NCBI GenBank assembly: GCA_019925105.1
Contig: JAHGAU010000047.1
Location: 57,367-121,366 of the forward strand
DNA from: Niebla homalea
Lineage: Eukaryota > Ascomycota > Lecanoromycetes > Lecanorales > Ramalinaceae
Direction: 5' to 3'
DNA length: 64,000 nucleotides
The position numbers were made by a program, and so were the translations under genes. The notes beneath the pieces were generated by a model that was not told the DNA's origin, did no database searches, and was given only the letters and a program-made list of their open reading frames with translations. Positions 23,330-35,300 of the stretch are shown here, in pieces. Positions within the stretch are counted from its first letter, which is position 1. Each line of letters starts with the position of its first letter.

Positions 23330-23599
23330 GATTTGCATCCAATCCAATAGCTATTATATATGCTTATATTGGTAATAATAATTCCGAGTATAATGTCGAA
23401 TTCTCTATTAACGGTATAATAATTAAGATGCCTTTTTAAAAGATTAATCATAATAACTTCTTCCTCCTTTATAAGTATTATTAAAAGCCTTTAGCTATTA
23501 TTAATATTATATATTATACTCTATAGACGGTAAATAGGTAAGAAAAGCATATTACTATATATAGATAATTAAAGTTTCTTAAACTTACTTATTTAAGGC

Positions 23600-24560
23600 C
23601 TAACCGTAAGATCTATTTAGCTACGTTAAAGGGCATAATAATATACGTTAAGCAATACTTTTATACCTTTTAAGACGAATTAACGGTATTCCTTAAGGAG
23701 GAGTAAGGTATTAAGGTGTTTAAACCGATGGTATTTAAGCGTCTATAAAAAATAGATATATCCCGTTACTTTAATTAACGAGTTAACTTATAAAGTTAAA
23801 TATTATAAAACAATTAATAAATAAATATAGTTTATATAAGGGCGGAATAACTTATCTTTTTTAATAAGTATAACTTTAAATAATAAAGTTATTAACGTAT
23901 AATAATATACGGACCGATTAATAACTTTATCCGGTATTATACGGATATAAATAAAAATAATACTTAATCCTTAATATTAGTATATTCCGTAAATAACTAT
24001 TTACCCTATATAACTCTTAAAAAAAGCTACTTTAATACTAATGATATTTATGAATAAATTATTAACGAGCTATTACCCTATTATAGCCCTTTCCCTGGCT
24101 ATTATAATGTAATTTACTTAAATAACGTTAATATCCACTATAAAGACCGTATACGTTAGGCCGTTAAGGTTAAAGGCTATTTCATTTATTATTTACCTCC
24201 TTACTTACCGGACTATAACTTTATTAAGTTTATATTTAATATACTTAAAGCTTGGATAAGATCTTATTTCCTTTATTATTATAATACTTTTCGGGGGAAT
24301 TTTAAAGGCTTTATTCGGTTTACCCTTAAGTATAATAAATATAATCGGAAAGCTTAAAAGTACTTCAGTTATAGCTTTATTAACTATTAATTTAAGGGTA
24401 ACTATAAAGCTTATATATAAGAATTACGGCGGTTTAAGTATAAGATAAATAAAGTTATTACTTAATCTTTATGCTTTTTAAGTAAATTACGGTATTCTTA
24501 AGTAATAAATAATAAAGTATATATAAAGAAGGCGTCTTTATAAATATATTTATATAAGCT
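23600..24560 (+). pseudogene. RIP-broken DDE transposase (Tc1/mariner, IS630 superfamily)
   Basis: Would cut and join the transposon ends. One plus-strand frame can be followed from about 23620 to beyond 24350. It has a helix-turn-helix region at 23671-23760 (DELTVFLKEE, stop, GIKVFKPMVFKRL, resembling the EEYGIxVSxxTVSRxLK pattern). The DDE catalytic region lies at 24109-24260: VIYLNNVNIHY, where the DN of the usual LDNAxIH is NN, then YLPPYLPDYNFIKFIFNILKAWIR, the LPPYSPDxNPIExxxxxLKAWIR hallmark. The second catalytic Asp is lost by GAC/GAT-to-AAC/AAT, and Glu of NPIE reads Lys. In-frame stops are all TAA/TAG. The start codon is not identifiable. Family assignment is firm from the LPPY...LKAW block. 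Confidence 0.88.
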
Positions 24561-26049
24561 TTAATTATACGTTATATACTTAATACCTTATAATACTCTT
24601 TTTATTTATTATTTTTATTATTATTATTCATGATATTATTTTTATTATTACTTAAGATTTAAATAGTATTACCTCTGTTAAACTTAGCTTATTAATATAC
24701 TTATTAATAAGCTTATAGTTAAACTTATTATTAAGTACGGTTATAATTTTATTATTCTTTAATAAATTATTTTTTATTATGCTTTATATTTAACTTAATT
24801 TATAAATTACGGTATATAAACTTATAAACTTTAATATTATATCTTATATTATTTAATATATTAAGTATTACTTTTATATTTTAAGCTTTATAACGTTAAT
24901 CTATATTATCGGATAGCTTCTTTAAAACGTCCGTAATTTAATATTTTAATTTATTATAAGCTTCTTAAACCCTTTAAATTTATCGTTTATAAGCTAATTT
25001 ATTTATTTATTAAAGCTTTTATACTTAAAACCCTTAAAATTAATAAATACTTTAAATAATAACCATAATAAAATTAAAGCTATATGATTAAGATATCGAT
25101 ATTATTAAACCGGACGTCTTTTACCGTTTATCCTAAACCGTATTAAAATGAATTTAAGGTAATAATTAAAGCTTTTAAAAATTAGGTTATTGGATATATT
25201 AAATTTAAGGGTAAGTATATTAAAGTGAGCTAGCGTTATTACCGTATTTACTCATTTATATAACTTACTTTATTTTAACGTAACGGAGTTATTTATCTTT
25301 AATCCTATTAAACCTCTTATTTAATATAGCTCGGATTATTTTAAGTATTATTTAAGGCTTTACCCCCTTTATTGGATATATACCCCCTTTAAGTTTTTAT
25401 CTGCTTAAATATTTAATATAATAAATACTCTATAATAATCTAATTATTTATAATCGTATTAGCTTATTTCTCTTATATAATAATAATAAGATAAAAATAT
25501 CGTCCTTAATATTTTCTTTTTAAAAATATATAATAATATAAACCTTTAAGATTTATATAGACTTAAAACGTATAATAATAGATTTATTATAGGTCCCTTA
25601 TTTAATTATTAATAATAATATAATTATTACGCCGGTATACGTTTTGCTCTTTTAATAAAAGTATTTAACTTTAACGAGGAATAAAGGTTACGTTTAAGGT
25701 ATTTACGGCTATAATTAAACGTTTAAATAATAAAGATTACGTATAGTTTAATATATTAATCTTAATTTATAAATAAATATCTTATTAAGATTTTAATAAG
25801 CCGTTTTATTAAACCTTTAGGGTAATCTTTATTATATATTATTCCGGTTTAAAGAGGCTTTTAAGAGTTAAAAGTTTATTAATTACTTTATTCTTTAAGG
25901 ATTTAATTTTAATAATAATATTATTAAAAGTATTACTTAATTTATGCTTTTTAATCTACGTATTAATTACTTAATTCAGTTATTTAATATTGAAGTAATT
26001 AAAGTTAATTTAAAAGCTTATATTGACTTAAGAAAATTACCTTAATATC
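24561..26049. other. RIP-saturated interior of the Tc1/mariner-type element
   Basis: Between the two coding relics. AT-rich, with weak minus-strand coding traces that may extend the second frame. No motif recognised. Confidence 0.45.
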
Positions 26050-26915
26050 CGTAATAAGCTTCTTCTGGCCTTAAGCTTAATAAAAATATAGAAAAAGAAC
26101 GGTATATCCTAATATTCAAGGAAATTTTCCACTTCTTAAACATCTGGATTAAAGTCCTCCTTATCCTTATTATTCCTATTATTTTTACCCTTACTTTCAG
26201 TTTTACCTTAAGTCCCACCCTAAGTCCTACCCTGTAAAGTATTACTTATTATAAAGGCTTTAACAATTACTCCCCGCCCCTCCTTTCTAAAGCCCTTAAA
26301 AGCCTCCTTCGTTTTAACAGCTTTTAGGGCCGTTATAATACTTATACGCTACTTAAGGTTTAAAGGACCTTATGTCTTCCGGAGTAACTTAAAAGGTACG
26401 AGTCGACGGCTTTTAAAGGTAAATTTAAGAGGGTAAACATTAGTAACGACGTTATAGCCGGCAGGGATAAATACCCTCTTAAAAACGCCATTATTAAGAA
26501 GGGCATTACCTTTCTTAAGGGCACTGACGGCCGTACCTATATTAAGGGCACCGAGGGGTATATATTCTACCTTCTCCGGCCCTTTATTAAGCCCTTTATC
26601 AGGCCCTTTTTTAAGCTTAAAAGGATTATTATAACCACCCTTAATCGGTTTTATAAACGCCCTCTTTTAAGCTTAAACGGCTTCCTTCTCTTTCCGCTAA
26701 ACCTCCTTTTATTCCTACTTTCGCTCCGTAGTTAAAGCGAGTTTATCTTTAAATAATAAGGCCTTTTTACCCTTAAAGCGAGTATTTAAATGCCTATTAA
26801 TAAGGGTAATAAACGTATTACCTTAAAAAGGCGGCGTTTAGGGTTACTAAAGGGGGTTAAGTGGTAAGGGAGCAGCCTTTTTGGCCCGTCGTTTAGGTAG
26901 TATATATAATAAGGG
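26050..26915 (-). pseudogene. Second coding-like frame of the Tc1/mariner-type element, unrecognised
   Basis: On the minus strand, one frame holds from about 26910 to 26090 with about 15 TAA/TAG stops and long open runs. From the N-terminal side: PKRRAKKAAPLPLNPL (basic, NLS-like, then Pro-rich), GNTFITLINRHLNTRFKGKK, a Glu/Lys-rich stretch with stops at Gln-like spacing (coiled-coil-like, near 26690), KKGPDKGLNKGPEKVEYIPL, GVFKRVFIPAGYNVVTNVYP, and a Gly/Lys/Asn-rich tail (GKTESKGKNNRNNKDKED). GC content is above the local average and codon structure is preserved, so it was probably a real protein of 270 residues or more. I do not recognise it. It could be an accessory gene of the transposon or another insertion. 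Confidence 0.5.
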
Positions 26916-26978
26916 GTCGTAATTGCTTAAGTAGGCCAATTGCTTAAATATTACGGACTATAGTGGTGACGGCGCAAG

Positions 26979-27072
26979 GACATTAATGATTTATATGGTA
27001 ATCGCATATAAAACCTTAAAGTGGGTACGCGCAAAAACTAATGCCAAGGAATCTCAAGCATCTTGAACACGC
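26979..27072 (-). repeat. Right terminal inverted repeat of the Tc1/mariner-type element
   Basis: 94 bp, inverted partner of 23236-23329, with CTTAAAGTGGG where the left copy has the unmutated CCCACTTTGGGG counterpart. Confidence 0.9.
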
Positions 27073-27079
27073 TAAAAGC

Positions 27080-27240
27080 AAGGCCCCTTACCTGCACCCT
27101 TACCCGCACCCTTAGCAGACCCTTTATAAGCCCTTTACCAGGCCCCTCACCAAGCCCCTCACCAAGCCCCTTACCAGGCCCTTTGTTAAGCCCTTTATTA
27201 GGCCCCTTAATAGGCCCTTTAATAGATAGATATATAAATA
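27080..27240 (-). repeat. 12-bp-type CAGGCCCYTTAC minisatellite of copy B
   Basis: Imperfect units of the type CAGGCCCCTCACCAAGCCC. The minus-strand form AAGGGCCTGGTA matches 8605-8700 of copy A, followed in both copies by an AT-rich spacer with TATTTATATA. The 60-codon plus frame across it (27063-27245) is low-complexity and not a gene. Confidence 0.8.
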
Positions 27241-27611
27241 GATAGAAAATAAATTAATAATACTTTATTACCTCAAAGGCCCCCCCCAAGCAGGCCCAAA
27301 AGATTACCCCTTAAATCTCAAAATGGTAACAAAAGGGTATCAAAAGGGTACCAAAATGATTATTTTTTTAAAAGGCTTTTTTTAAAAAAAGGCTTGAAAT
27401 CTCAAAGTTTGATCAATGAGAACGGCCTTTTTAAAATCAAAGCATTTTGACACCCTTTTGACACCCTTTTGGGCCTTTGGTCGAAACCGGTAAGGTAGTT
27501 ATAATAATGGTAAGAGCCGTTACGATACTGGTAAAGCGATGGTGCGGCTTTTAAGGTATTTAAGCTATCGTTATTAAGGCTTACTGATTACTAAGCGCAG
27601 TAATAAGCATA

Positions 27612-27629
27612 TAAGCCGGGTTTATAACC
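27612..27629 (-). promoter_or_regulatory. Putative primer-binding site of the Copia element
   Basis: Immediately inside the right LTR, the minus strand reads GGTTATAAACCCGGC. Copia elements often prime from the anticodon arm of initiator-Met tRNA, whose complement is of the form GGTTATGAGCCC; two G-to-A changes separate it from this. It agrees with the minus orientation of gag-pol. Confidence 0.55.
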
Positions 27630-27764
27630 TATTGAAATAATAAAGTATAACTTGCTTAATTAAGTACTATATAAGGTATTGAGCGATCTATTTATGAGAA
27701 GTTTAGGTACTAGGCTAGCCCCTTTTAATAATAGCCGAGGTCTCTGCCTTCTGCACTTCTGACA
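27630..27764 (-). repeat. 5' LTR of the Copia element
   Basis: 135-bp partner of 15503-15637. It retains CTTCTGCACTTCTGACA, the unmutated 3' border. Confidence 0.88.
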
Positions 27765-27769
27765 ATATA

Positions 27770-30700
27770 CGTATTATAAACCTTACTTTAATTAATTTAA
27801 TTCCTTTATTCTTTAATCTTTATTATAGCTTTATTGCCTTAATATTAAGTATATCCCTGGATAGTTTTCGTTAAATCTATAACTTCTTTATAGGGATCAG
27901 TATAATACTTAGGATTATTTATATCGTTTTAAGTATTTTATAGAAATAATTCTTAAGGTAAAATTCTAATTAAGTATACGGATTAATTATAAGTCCCCTT
28001 TCCTTTATAAATAGGGATAACTTATTTATTAGTGGTAGGCTATTTATATTATAATATTACTATTACTCTTTATGGTATTATAGATTAAGTAATTTTCGTA
28101 TAAGATTTTTCTACGAGGTTATTAAATATATATAAGGATATTAATATTTATTATTTAACGTTATTTAATATAATAATTAACGTTTTTAACGTTTTATTTC
28201 TATATTTTATTTAATATCTTTTATACGTTAACTTTTTAAATATTATTTTATATTTCTACCGGAATTTCTCCTTTAATTATAACTTTTCTTAAGTTATAGT
28301 TTATACGGTTAAACGATATATTAAAATCGATATTAATATCCCCCGCTTAATAAATATTCGCCCGGGGTAATATATTAATATTTAATTATTACGAGTCGGC
28401 TTTAAATAGCTATTATAATTATATTTATTTATAGTTATATTTTAATATACTCCGGATATAAACCCTATATATTTATAATTATTAATAAAACCTTACGATA
28501 AACTTATTAAATAGTTATATTGCCTTTATAATAATTATATTAAAAAAATAACCACATATTAATATCTTATACTTTACGGAAAGCTTTATAATAAAAACAG
28601 ATTTTTAAGGTAATATAGAAGCGTACTTTTAATTATATTAAGATAGGGTATCGTTATATTTTTACCTTATTTTAAAGATATCTTGGACGGGTATATTTAA
28701 TGCTTAACTATAATACGTTAAGTTTATTTAATATAATTATTAAAGAATAAAAATAAATTTCTTATAGGAAAAAATAAATTCCCTTATTTAATTTTTAATA
28801 AGCGATAAAAAAGCTATATAAAAGTTTTTAAATAAAGCGTTAAGATAAAATACTTATAAAGATAACTATATAAGTAAAGGGTTTTATAGCTTAAACCAGG
28901 TTTTTAATAATATAAATATTATATATATTTATTTATTATATAGAAGCCGAAAATAATTAACTTACCTTTAATAGAGAGTACGTTTATATTACGTATTATT
29001 ACGGGCCTTTTAATTTTAAAGGCTTAATCGATATAAAAATAACTAAGGATTATTATCGTTTTATAAAGGGTAAAATTGAATAAAGAACTGGAAGGGAGAT
29101 AGATAATATAATCGTCATAAATAAACCTAGAAACTCCTATAATAACCTTAAGTTAAGTATTAATATCCGCTAGGAATTCCGTATATAAGGAGTTATAATT
29201 ATTAATTAACGTTAAGGTTAATAAAAGGCTTCAATTTATATAAATATAATTTTAGTTATTAAGCGTATATAATTAATATTTAAAGTCGATAAATACTTAT
29301 AATAATAATATACGTAAAATATAAAATATTCCAGGGTAAATTAATAAAGCCTTTAAGTCGCTTTTATGGTTTAATTATAAATTATAATATAGCTCTTATA
29401 TACTTTTATATACGATGGTAATTATTTATAATCCTTCCCAGGTATATTTATAAACTATAAACTTTAGGAAGAATATCTTCCGTTAAATTTAAAGATAATA
29501 AGACTTTATATGGATTTATAAATTTATTTATAGAATTATTAAATTTACGTAAAATATATATTTTCTATATAATTTTATAAAAGCGCTATACTTTTTAAAA
29601 CTATATTATATCTTAAATAAAAATAAGTAAATAATTAACCTTCCGGATAATAGCGGAAATACTTACGATAAAAGTATTTTTTAAGGTTATTATAAGCCAA
29701 GAAAATCTTAAAACGATTATTACTTAATAAACCTTTATTCCTTAAGTAAAAGATATATTACGTAACTTTATATTTAACCGGGAGTATTTCCGATAAACTC
29801 CGTATTAAAAAAATTAATATCTGCTTTTCTTTAATTTTAAAGTTTACTTTAAAATAATAGAAGCCTTAACTTTTTTATTCTTATAGAATATAATTAACGT
29901 ATTAATAACTATTTCTCGCCGTTATTACTCCTTTTCAATTAATAATATAATAAAAATAAAGAACGCGTTAATAGTATAGACCCTTTCCGTAAAAACGTAA
30001 TTAACTATTTAAAAAGCTTTTTATTTTATAATTAATAATCTTTTTAATTATCGTTAAATATTGATTATTAATTATTCCTTTTTATATTTCTTTTTAACCT
30101 CCGTTAATAAAGCTTTTTTATATCGTTATTTTAAATTATAATAAGCTTAATAAATTTAACGGTAATTATTATATAAGGAAGTCCCTTTTATATTAATAAT
30201 AAAACGCTTTTAATTTTAGAAGATTTATAATAATAACTTTAATTTTTAATATAAAAGTCTTATTTTTAAATAACGATTAACCTTAATTTATTACGTAGGA
30301 TTAAGTTTCTACGGCCGTTAAGGATTAATAATATAAATTATTCTATTAACGGTTCGTATTAAAGCGGTTTATAATTTTAAGTTATAATAAACGGCTTAAG
30401 TATTAAATATATATTTTAAGGCGTAATTCTTTTGGAAAACGGAGGAATTATAATATTATAAAATAATATTCCGTTATGCGTCCGTAATCTTACCTATATA
30501 TTTATTAATATAACCTTTAATTAATAATCATTATTTACTTATTATTATTATTAAGAGCTTATTTATTATTACGTTGAAAGGTATATAGACCCGTAAGAAA
30601 TTCTATACCGGTAATACTTTTAAATTTGGTTATTTAAGGTCGGAGAATAATATTAATTAAAGCTTACTTTTTAAAAATCTATATACTTTCTATAGTATTT

Positions 30701-31870
30701 TTATACCGCTAAAATAAAAGTCTATCCGTTATCTTTTCCTTTAAAGGTATTAATAATTATTTTTACCTTAAAATAATCTGAAGACGGAATAATTGCTCCA
30801 GTAATAAAAGCTTAATCTATAAAGAGTAAAACGAGTATAATAATATAAAAACAAAGTAGGAAATACAATTCGTTTAAAACGTTAAGAATCTTAAATTTAT
30901 TTTTATTACGCTTATTAATAACCGCGATATTATTAAACGCCGTAATAAAAACAGTATAAAAGGGAAAGATAAACGTATCTTTCTCTCCGAGGTAATTTTT
31001 AATATAGTTAAATATAATTTTAAGTAATACTTAAGGCTATTTTTTACTATTAGGGTCCGGTAGTAAAATTACTTTAATATACCGGTAACGGACCGTTAAT
31101 AACGTATTTAACCAATTGCCCGTAATCTTAATAAGTTATATAGTTAAGGCTAATTATATACGGTAACGTTCATAAAAAAAGCCGTCTTTATAGAGGTATA
31201 GAGCGTCTTTAAAAGCTCGAATTTATCTTTTATATATAATACGGGCTTTTTCTTTTTATCCTTTTTAAAATTATATATAATTATTAGTTATTATCGTATT
31301 TAAGGATTATTAATTACGTTAACTTAATAAAGCGAATAGGATACCTTATATATTTAACTCTTAATAAGGGGATTAATTTAATAAAGGCTTATTTCTTATT
31401 TCTGTAAGAAGTAAAAAGCATTTTAATATATTTATAGAAAATGAACCGCATTAAGGTTATCCTTTCGCTCTTTTAATAATTAATTAAAGAAGGCGTATAA
31501 AACATTAATAAAGATGCCTTTAAAGGTAGCTATAAGGTCCTTTTTAATGAAATAATAGTATTTAACGGTACCAATAAGACTTAAATCGGTTTATTAAGGA
31601 GGGGCTTTTACTGGTATTAAAAGCTCTTAATTAAGCTTAATAAATACTTACTACCTTTCCCGTAAACTCGTTAGGTAATTTTTAAAATATTTAAGTTATC
31701 TTTTATTTACCGGTAGTATTCCGGTGAATACTTTATAATATATTAATAAATTAGATTAATTAATAATAATATAAAGGGAAAGGAAAAAATAAGGAGAATA
31801 ACGGTTTTATATTAAAAAAAGGAGGAAGGGTCTTATAGTTAAGCTATAAGCTACGTATTTTAATATAAAT
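27770..31870. other. RIP-saturated block, family unknown
   Basis: About 4 kb of AT-rich sequence without an intact gene. Plus-strand frames around 28990-30150 show coding-like runs separated by TAA/TAG, consistent with a mutated transposon polyprotein, but I found no reverse transcriptase, integrase, helicase or DDE motif I can defend. Confidence 0.45.
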
Positions 31871-31879
31871 AAAGGGGAG

Positions 31880-31965
31880 CGATTATCCCGGCAAAAAGGA
31901 TGTTAAAAGCGGCGCCCGGACTAGCTAGAAATGGCCATTCTCAGGCCGTCCCCCCGTTAAAATTT
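31880..31965. other. GC-rich, RIP-spared island
   Basis: About 85 bases with intact CpA/TpG and C-runs inside AT-rich DNA. It contains GGCGCCCGG, GGACTAGCTAG and the palindrome AATGGCCATT. No reading frame or known signal. It may be the end of a mobile element; see the hairpin 350 bases downstream. Confidence 0.5.
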
Positions 31966-32290
31966 ATAAAACTTACGGTTCGGTTATTTAGGATAATTTA
32001 ATAAGACTTATAATTCAGTCGGGTTTAATTATTTATATTAACTTAATAAGTTTTATATTTCGGTTATTACGGTTGTTAATTATTAAATAATAATTTTACG
32101 TTATTTAAAGTAATTAATTTTTTTTAATTTTTTTTCTTTAATTACTTTAATTTCTTTTATTTTAAGAAAATGGCTTATATTAATATATAAGTCATAATTT
32201 CTTTAACGATAATTTAAAATATCCGGTAATATATACGATGATTTTTTAATTAAGGTTTAAACTTATCGTTAATATAGAAAATATTATTAT

Positions 32291-32342
32291 CCTTTTGTTA
32301 GACAGGTCCGCCGGCTCACAGCTGGCGGGGCTAGTCAAAAGG
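32291..32342. repeat. GC-rich hairpin with nested outer arms
   Basis: The inner stem CCGCCGGCT (32308-32316) pairs with AGCTGGCGG (32320-32328) around a 3-base loop, nine pairs with one G-T wobble. Outer arms CCTTTTG (32291-32297) and CAAAAGG (32336-32342) are also complementary. GGCTAG-T follows the inner stem directly. It is unmutated within RIP-converted sequence. A Helitron 3' end (hairpin then CTRR, inserted before T) has this general shape, but the hairpin-to-end distance is unusually short and no Rep/helicase gene was found, so function is open. Confidence 0.6.
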
Positions 32343-32345
32343 GGT

Positions 32346-35300
32346 TTGTAGAAGACGTAAAGTATAACTGTAAATTTAATACTTAAATTTAAAAGGTAAA
32401 TTAATTCTTAAGGAATTATAAATTGGCTGGACGTAAACCTATCCTAAATAACCGGTTTTAAGGGTAACTTAAACTACGGTAATAATAACTTTAACCCCGA
32501 TTATAATTACGTATATCCGTATATAGAAGGTTTAAACTCCTAAAGCCTTTAATTTTAAAAGTTACCGCTTAAACGGTTACGTTACTTAATTATAACCCTT
32601 AAGTAAGCCGGTACTTAATATACTTAATATATATTAAGCGCTTATTAAGCGTTAAGCGTTAATAATGTTTTTCCTTTTATACTTTAATCCTTAGAAATAA
32701 AAATTATATAAAAAAATAATAATATTATAAAGAAAACGTTAACGTATAACCGGCGTATATATAAGGCTCGTTAAAAACCTATTATTAAAACTTAATAAAA
32801 AGGGTAAAAAGAAAAAAATTTATACGTATACTTTAAAATATATATTAAGAACGTTATTTAATATATTAAACGTAATAGAATATTATACGTTAACGTATAA
32901 TTAACGTAATATAATAAAGCTTATTAAAACCCCCCTTATAAAACTTAATAAGAAAAAATAAATAAAAAAAAGTCTTAATAATCTTAATTAATAACTAAAT
33001 TATTACCTAAGAATTTACTTATTAATTTACTACGGCGTAACGATGGCTAAGTAATAAAAGATTTATTATTATTTTAAACCTTTTCTTTTTCTTTTTTTAA
33101 TAATTTTAATAACTTTTATAAATACATTATATATAAACTTCAATTATAATATTTAATTAATATATAAAAATAGCTTTTATTTATATCCTTATTATTATTA
33201 TAATAAGTTACGTTAATTATATATATACGTTTATATATTTAATATAATAATAATCTATAATAATAATAAATAAGCGTACGTTAATATAATATAAATAAGA
33301 AAATAAAATAAATATTATTCCGGTATTTTAACGTATAATACTTATATAATATAATAACGTTTTATTAACGCTTTATAATAGGAATATACTTATAATTAAA
33401 TAAAAGTTAATAATATATAAATATTCCGTATTTTATATATTTTTTATAAAACGAACCTTATATTTATAATATTAATTTTTATAATTAATATAAATTTAAA
33501 GGTTATAATGGCTATTATTATACCGTAAAATTATATCGTTATTAAAACGTTAACGTTCTAATTAAATATAATTCCCGGATAAACTTATTAAGAAAATACG
33601 TAAAATAATATGTAAACTTAATTAAGCATTATAGCCTTAAAAAGATCCTATTTATTACGTTAATACAATAAACTTTTTTTATAAATTTAAAGTTTAACGT
33701 AAATTATATAAATATATAGAAGCAATATATTATATAGTTAAGCTGGCGTATTATTATACCCGATTAAAAGCTTATAAGTTAATAGCGGCCCTTAAAAGGG
33801 AAGTAAAAAGGTAATTATTTTAAGCCCTTATTACGGAGGCAGAAATCGCTAAATTTAAAGTAAAAGTATATATTAATTAAAGCGTGTTCTTGGTGAGATC
33901 CTTGCCGGAAACGGCTATATCCCGTGCTGTTTTAAACCGTAAGTTTACTTTTACCTGCACTTATCCTTATTATCGAAAAGTATTTTAATTAAGATCCGTA
34001 CGCCCTTTATATTATTTATACTTACTATTAATAATATATTTTACGGAGATTAAAACTTAATAATATAAGAAAGCTTACTTATTACCGAAATCCGGCAATG
34101 CCCTCCTTTATTTTTATTTTTATTTTAAGTGCTTACCGGTTAATAATATTTAAATAAATATAAATTTAAATTTAAAACCGTAGCTTTTCTATCTTTTTAT
34201 ATTTTAATCCCTTCTTAAAGTCTTTTTATTAATATCTTTTAATACTTTTACCTTTTATCCTTTTTATTCTTATAATATATTTTTCCGGATTAAAAAAGTT
34301 ATTATACTTAAAGACTTTAAGTTTAAATAATAATATCTCGATAACCTTTATTAAGAAGCTTAATAACGGTTATATAAAAAGCTATATAAAGTAAATATTT
34401 AAAAAGCGATTAATTATATAAAGAATATATAAATAGAATTCTATAAGAAAATAAAGTTAAGCGATAATTATTAAGTATTTTTATAAAGCGATATTATTTA
34501 TTATATAATTTTTCTTAAATAATTAAAGATAAATTACTTAATACTTTATATAGATTCTATTATAACTTATTAATATAGTTTAAGTTAATTCTATACTATA
34601 TATAATAAGGGCCGTAAATTAAATAAAATTATCTTAAAGTAAATAATTAAGGTTAAAGATAAAAGATTAAGTTACTTTAATAAAGGTATAATTAATATAA
34701 TTTATAGTTTATCGGAAATTATTTAAAAAAGAAATATAATCTTAACGATATATTATTTAATTAACCGCTTTTTAACGGTAATAACCTTAATTAACTTTTA
34801 TATTATTATTAAGTTACGGATCCTATTAAATATCCGGATAAACGGTAACGGGTTTAAGTAATTATACTTATCCTTTTTGCCGGTTTTATTGGCTCCTAAT
34901 TTACGGCGCTTTTATTAATTATTTATAAGGATTTCAACCTATTTATAGCTTAAAATAAAACGGAAAAAGAAGGGATATTTATCCTTAAAGTTAAATTAAA
35001 TAAAGTTAAAAATAATAAGCGACCGTAAGTTAATTAATATTAATAAAAATAATTTTATATTAAATTTAAATTTAATAAAAAATATACCTTTTTATTAATA
35101 ATTCGCCCTTTTATTATATAATCTTATATATAATTTATTTTATTTATAACGATCGTATTTTTATATATAAAGATATAACCTTTTCCGAAATAATAAATAT
35201 AACGATTCTTCCTGGTTTACGTTTATAGTAAATATTATAAAAAAAAGATATTAAGAAAGAACCCGTTTTTAAACGTTTATTATAAATTATAAAAAACGTT

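Larger units (their letters stand above)
23234..27074 (+). mobile_element. Tc1/mariner-type transposon (3.84 kb) with TA duplication
   Basis: 94-bp terminal inverted repeats, 23236-23329 and 26979-27072, begin GCGTGTTCAAGATGC and differ only by transitions. TA flanks both (23234-23235, 27073-27074). Comparison with copy A of the minisatellite element shows the uninterrupted core there (near 8720-8745), which confirms insertion. The plus strand carries a DDE transposase relic and the minus strand a second long coding-like frame, facing each other. At 3.8 kb it is about twice the usual length of fungal Tc1/mariner elements. Confidence 0.85.
21833..27497 (-). mobile_element. Minisatellite-bearing TIR element, copy B (inverted, interrupted)
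   Basis: Ends: TA-CCTTACGGG at 21833-21843 and inverted CCGGTAAGG-TA at 27487-27497. Inner arms carry AAAAGGGTGTTAAAATG (21858-21874) and, inverted, CATTTTGACACCCTTTTGACACCC (27445-27468). The G-rich strand is minus, opposite to copy A. The unique core (CCTGAGAGG, GGCCTGTTGCGG, GGCGTCGCATCAT on the minus strand) at 23125-23230 matches 8735-8830 of copy A. The 12-mer and AT-rich parts of the other side lie at 27075-27280, displaced by a 3.84-kb transposon at 23236-27072. Without it the copy is about 1.8 kb. It inserted at a TA in the Copia leader. Confidence 0.72.
15498..27769 (-). mobile_element. Copia (Ty1-type) LTR retrotransposon carrying nested insertions
   Basis: Two 135-bp direct repeats (15503-15637 and 27630-27764), starting TGTTGAAAT/TATTGAAAT and ending TTCTGATA/TTCTGACA, are 12.1 kb apart. 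ATATA abuts both outer ends (15498-15502 and 27765-27769). On the minus strand, gag with a knuckle-like segment, integrase, reverse transcriptase and RNase H follow in Copia order. Removing the inserted TIR element (about 5.66 kb) and the SINE-like insertion (about 0.4 kb) leaves roughly 6.2 kb, a normal length for a Copia element. RIP stops occur in every domain. Confidence 0.88.
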
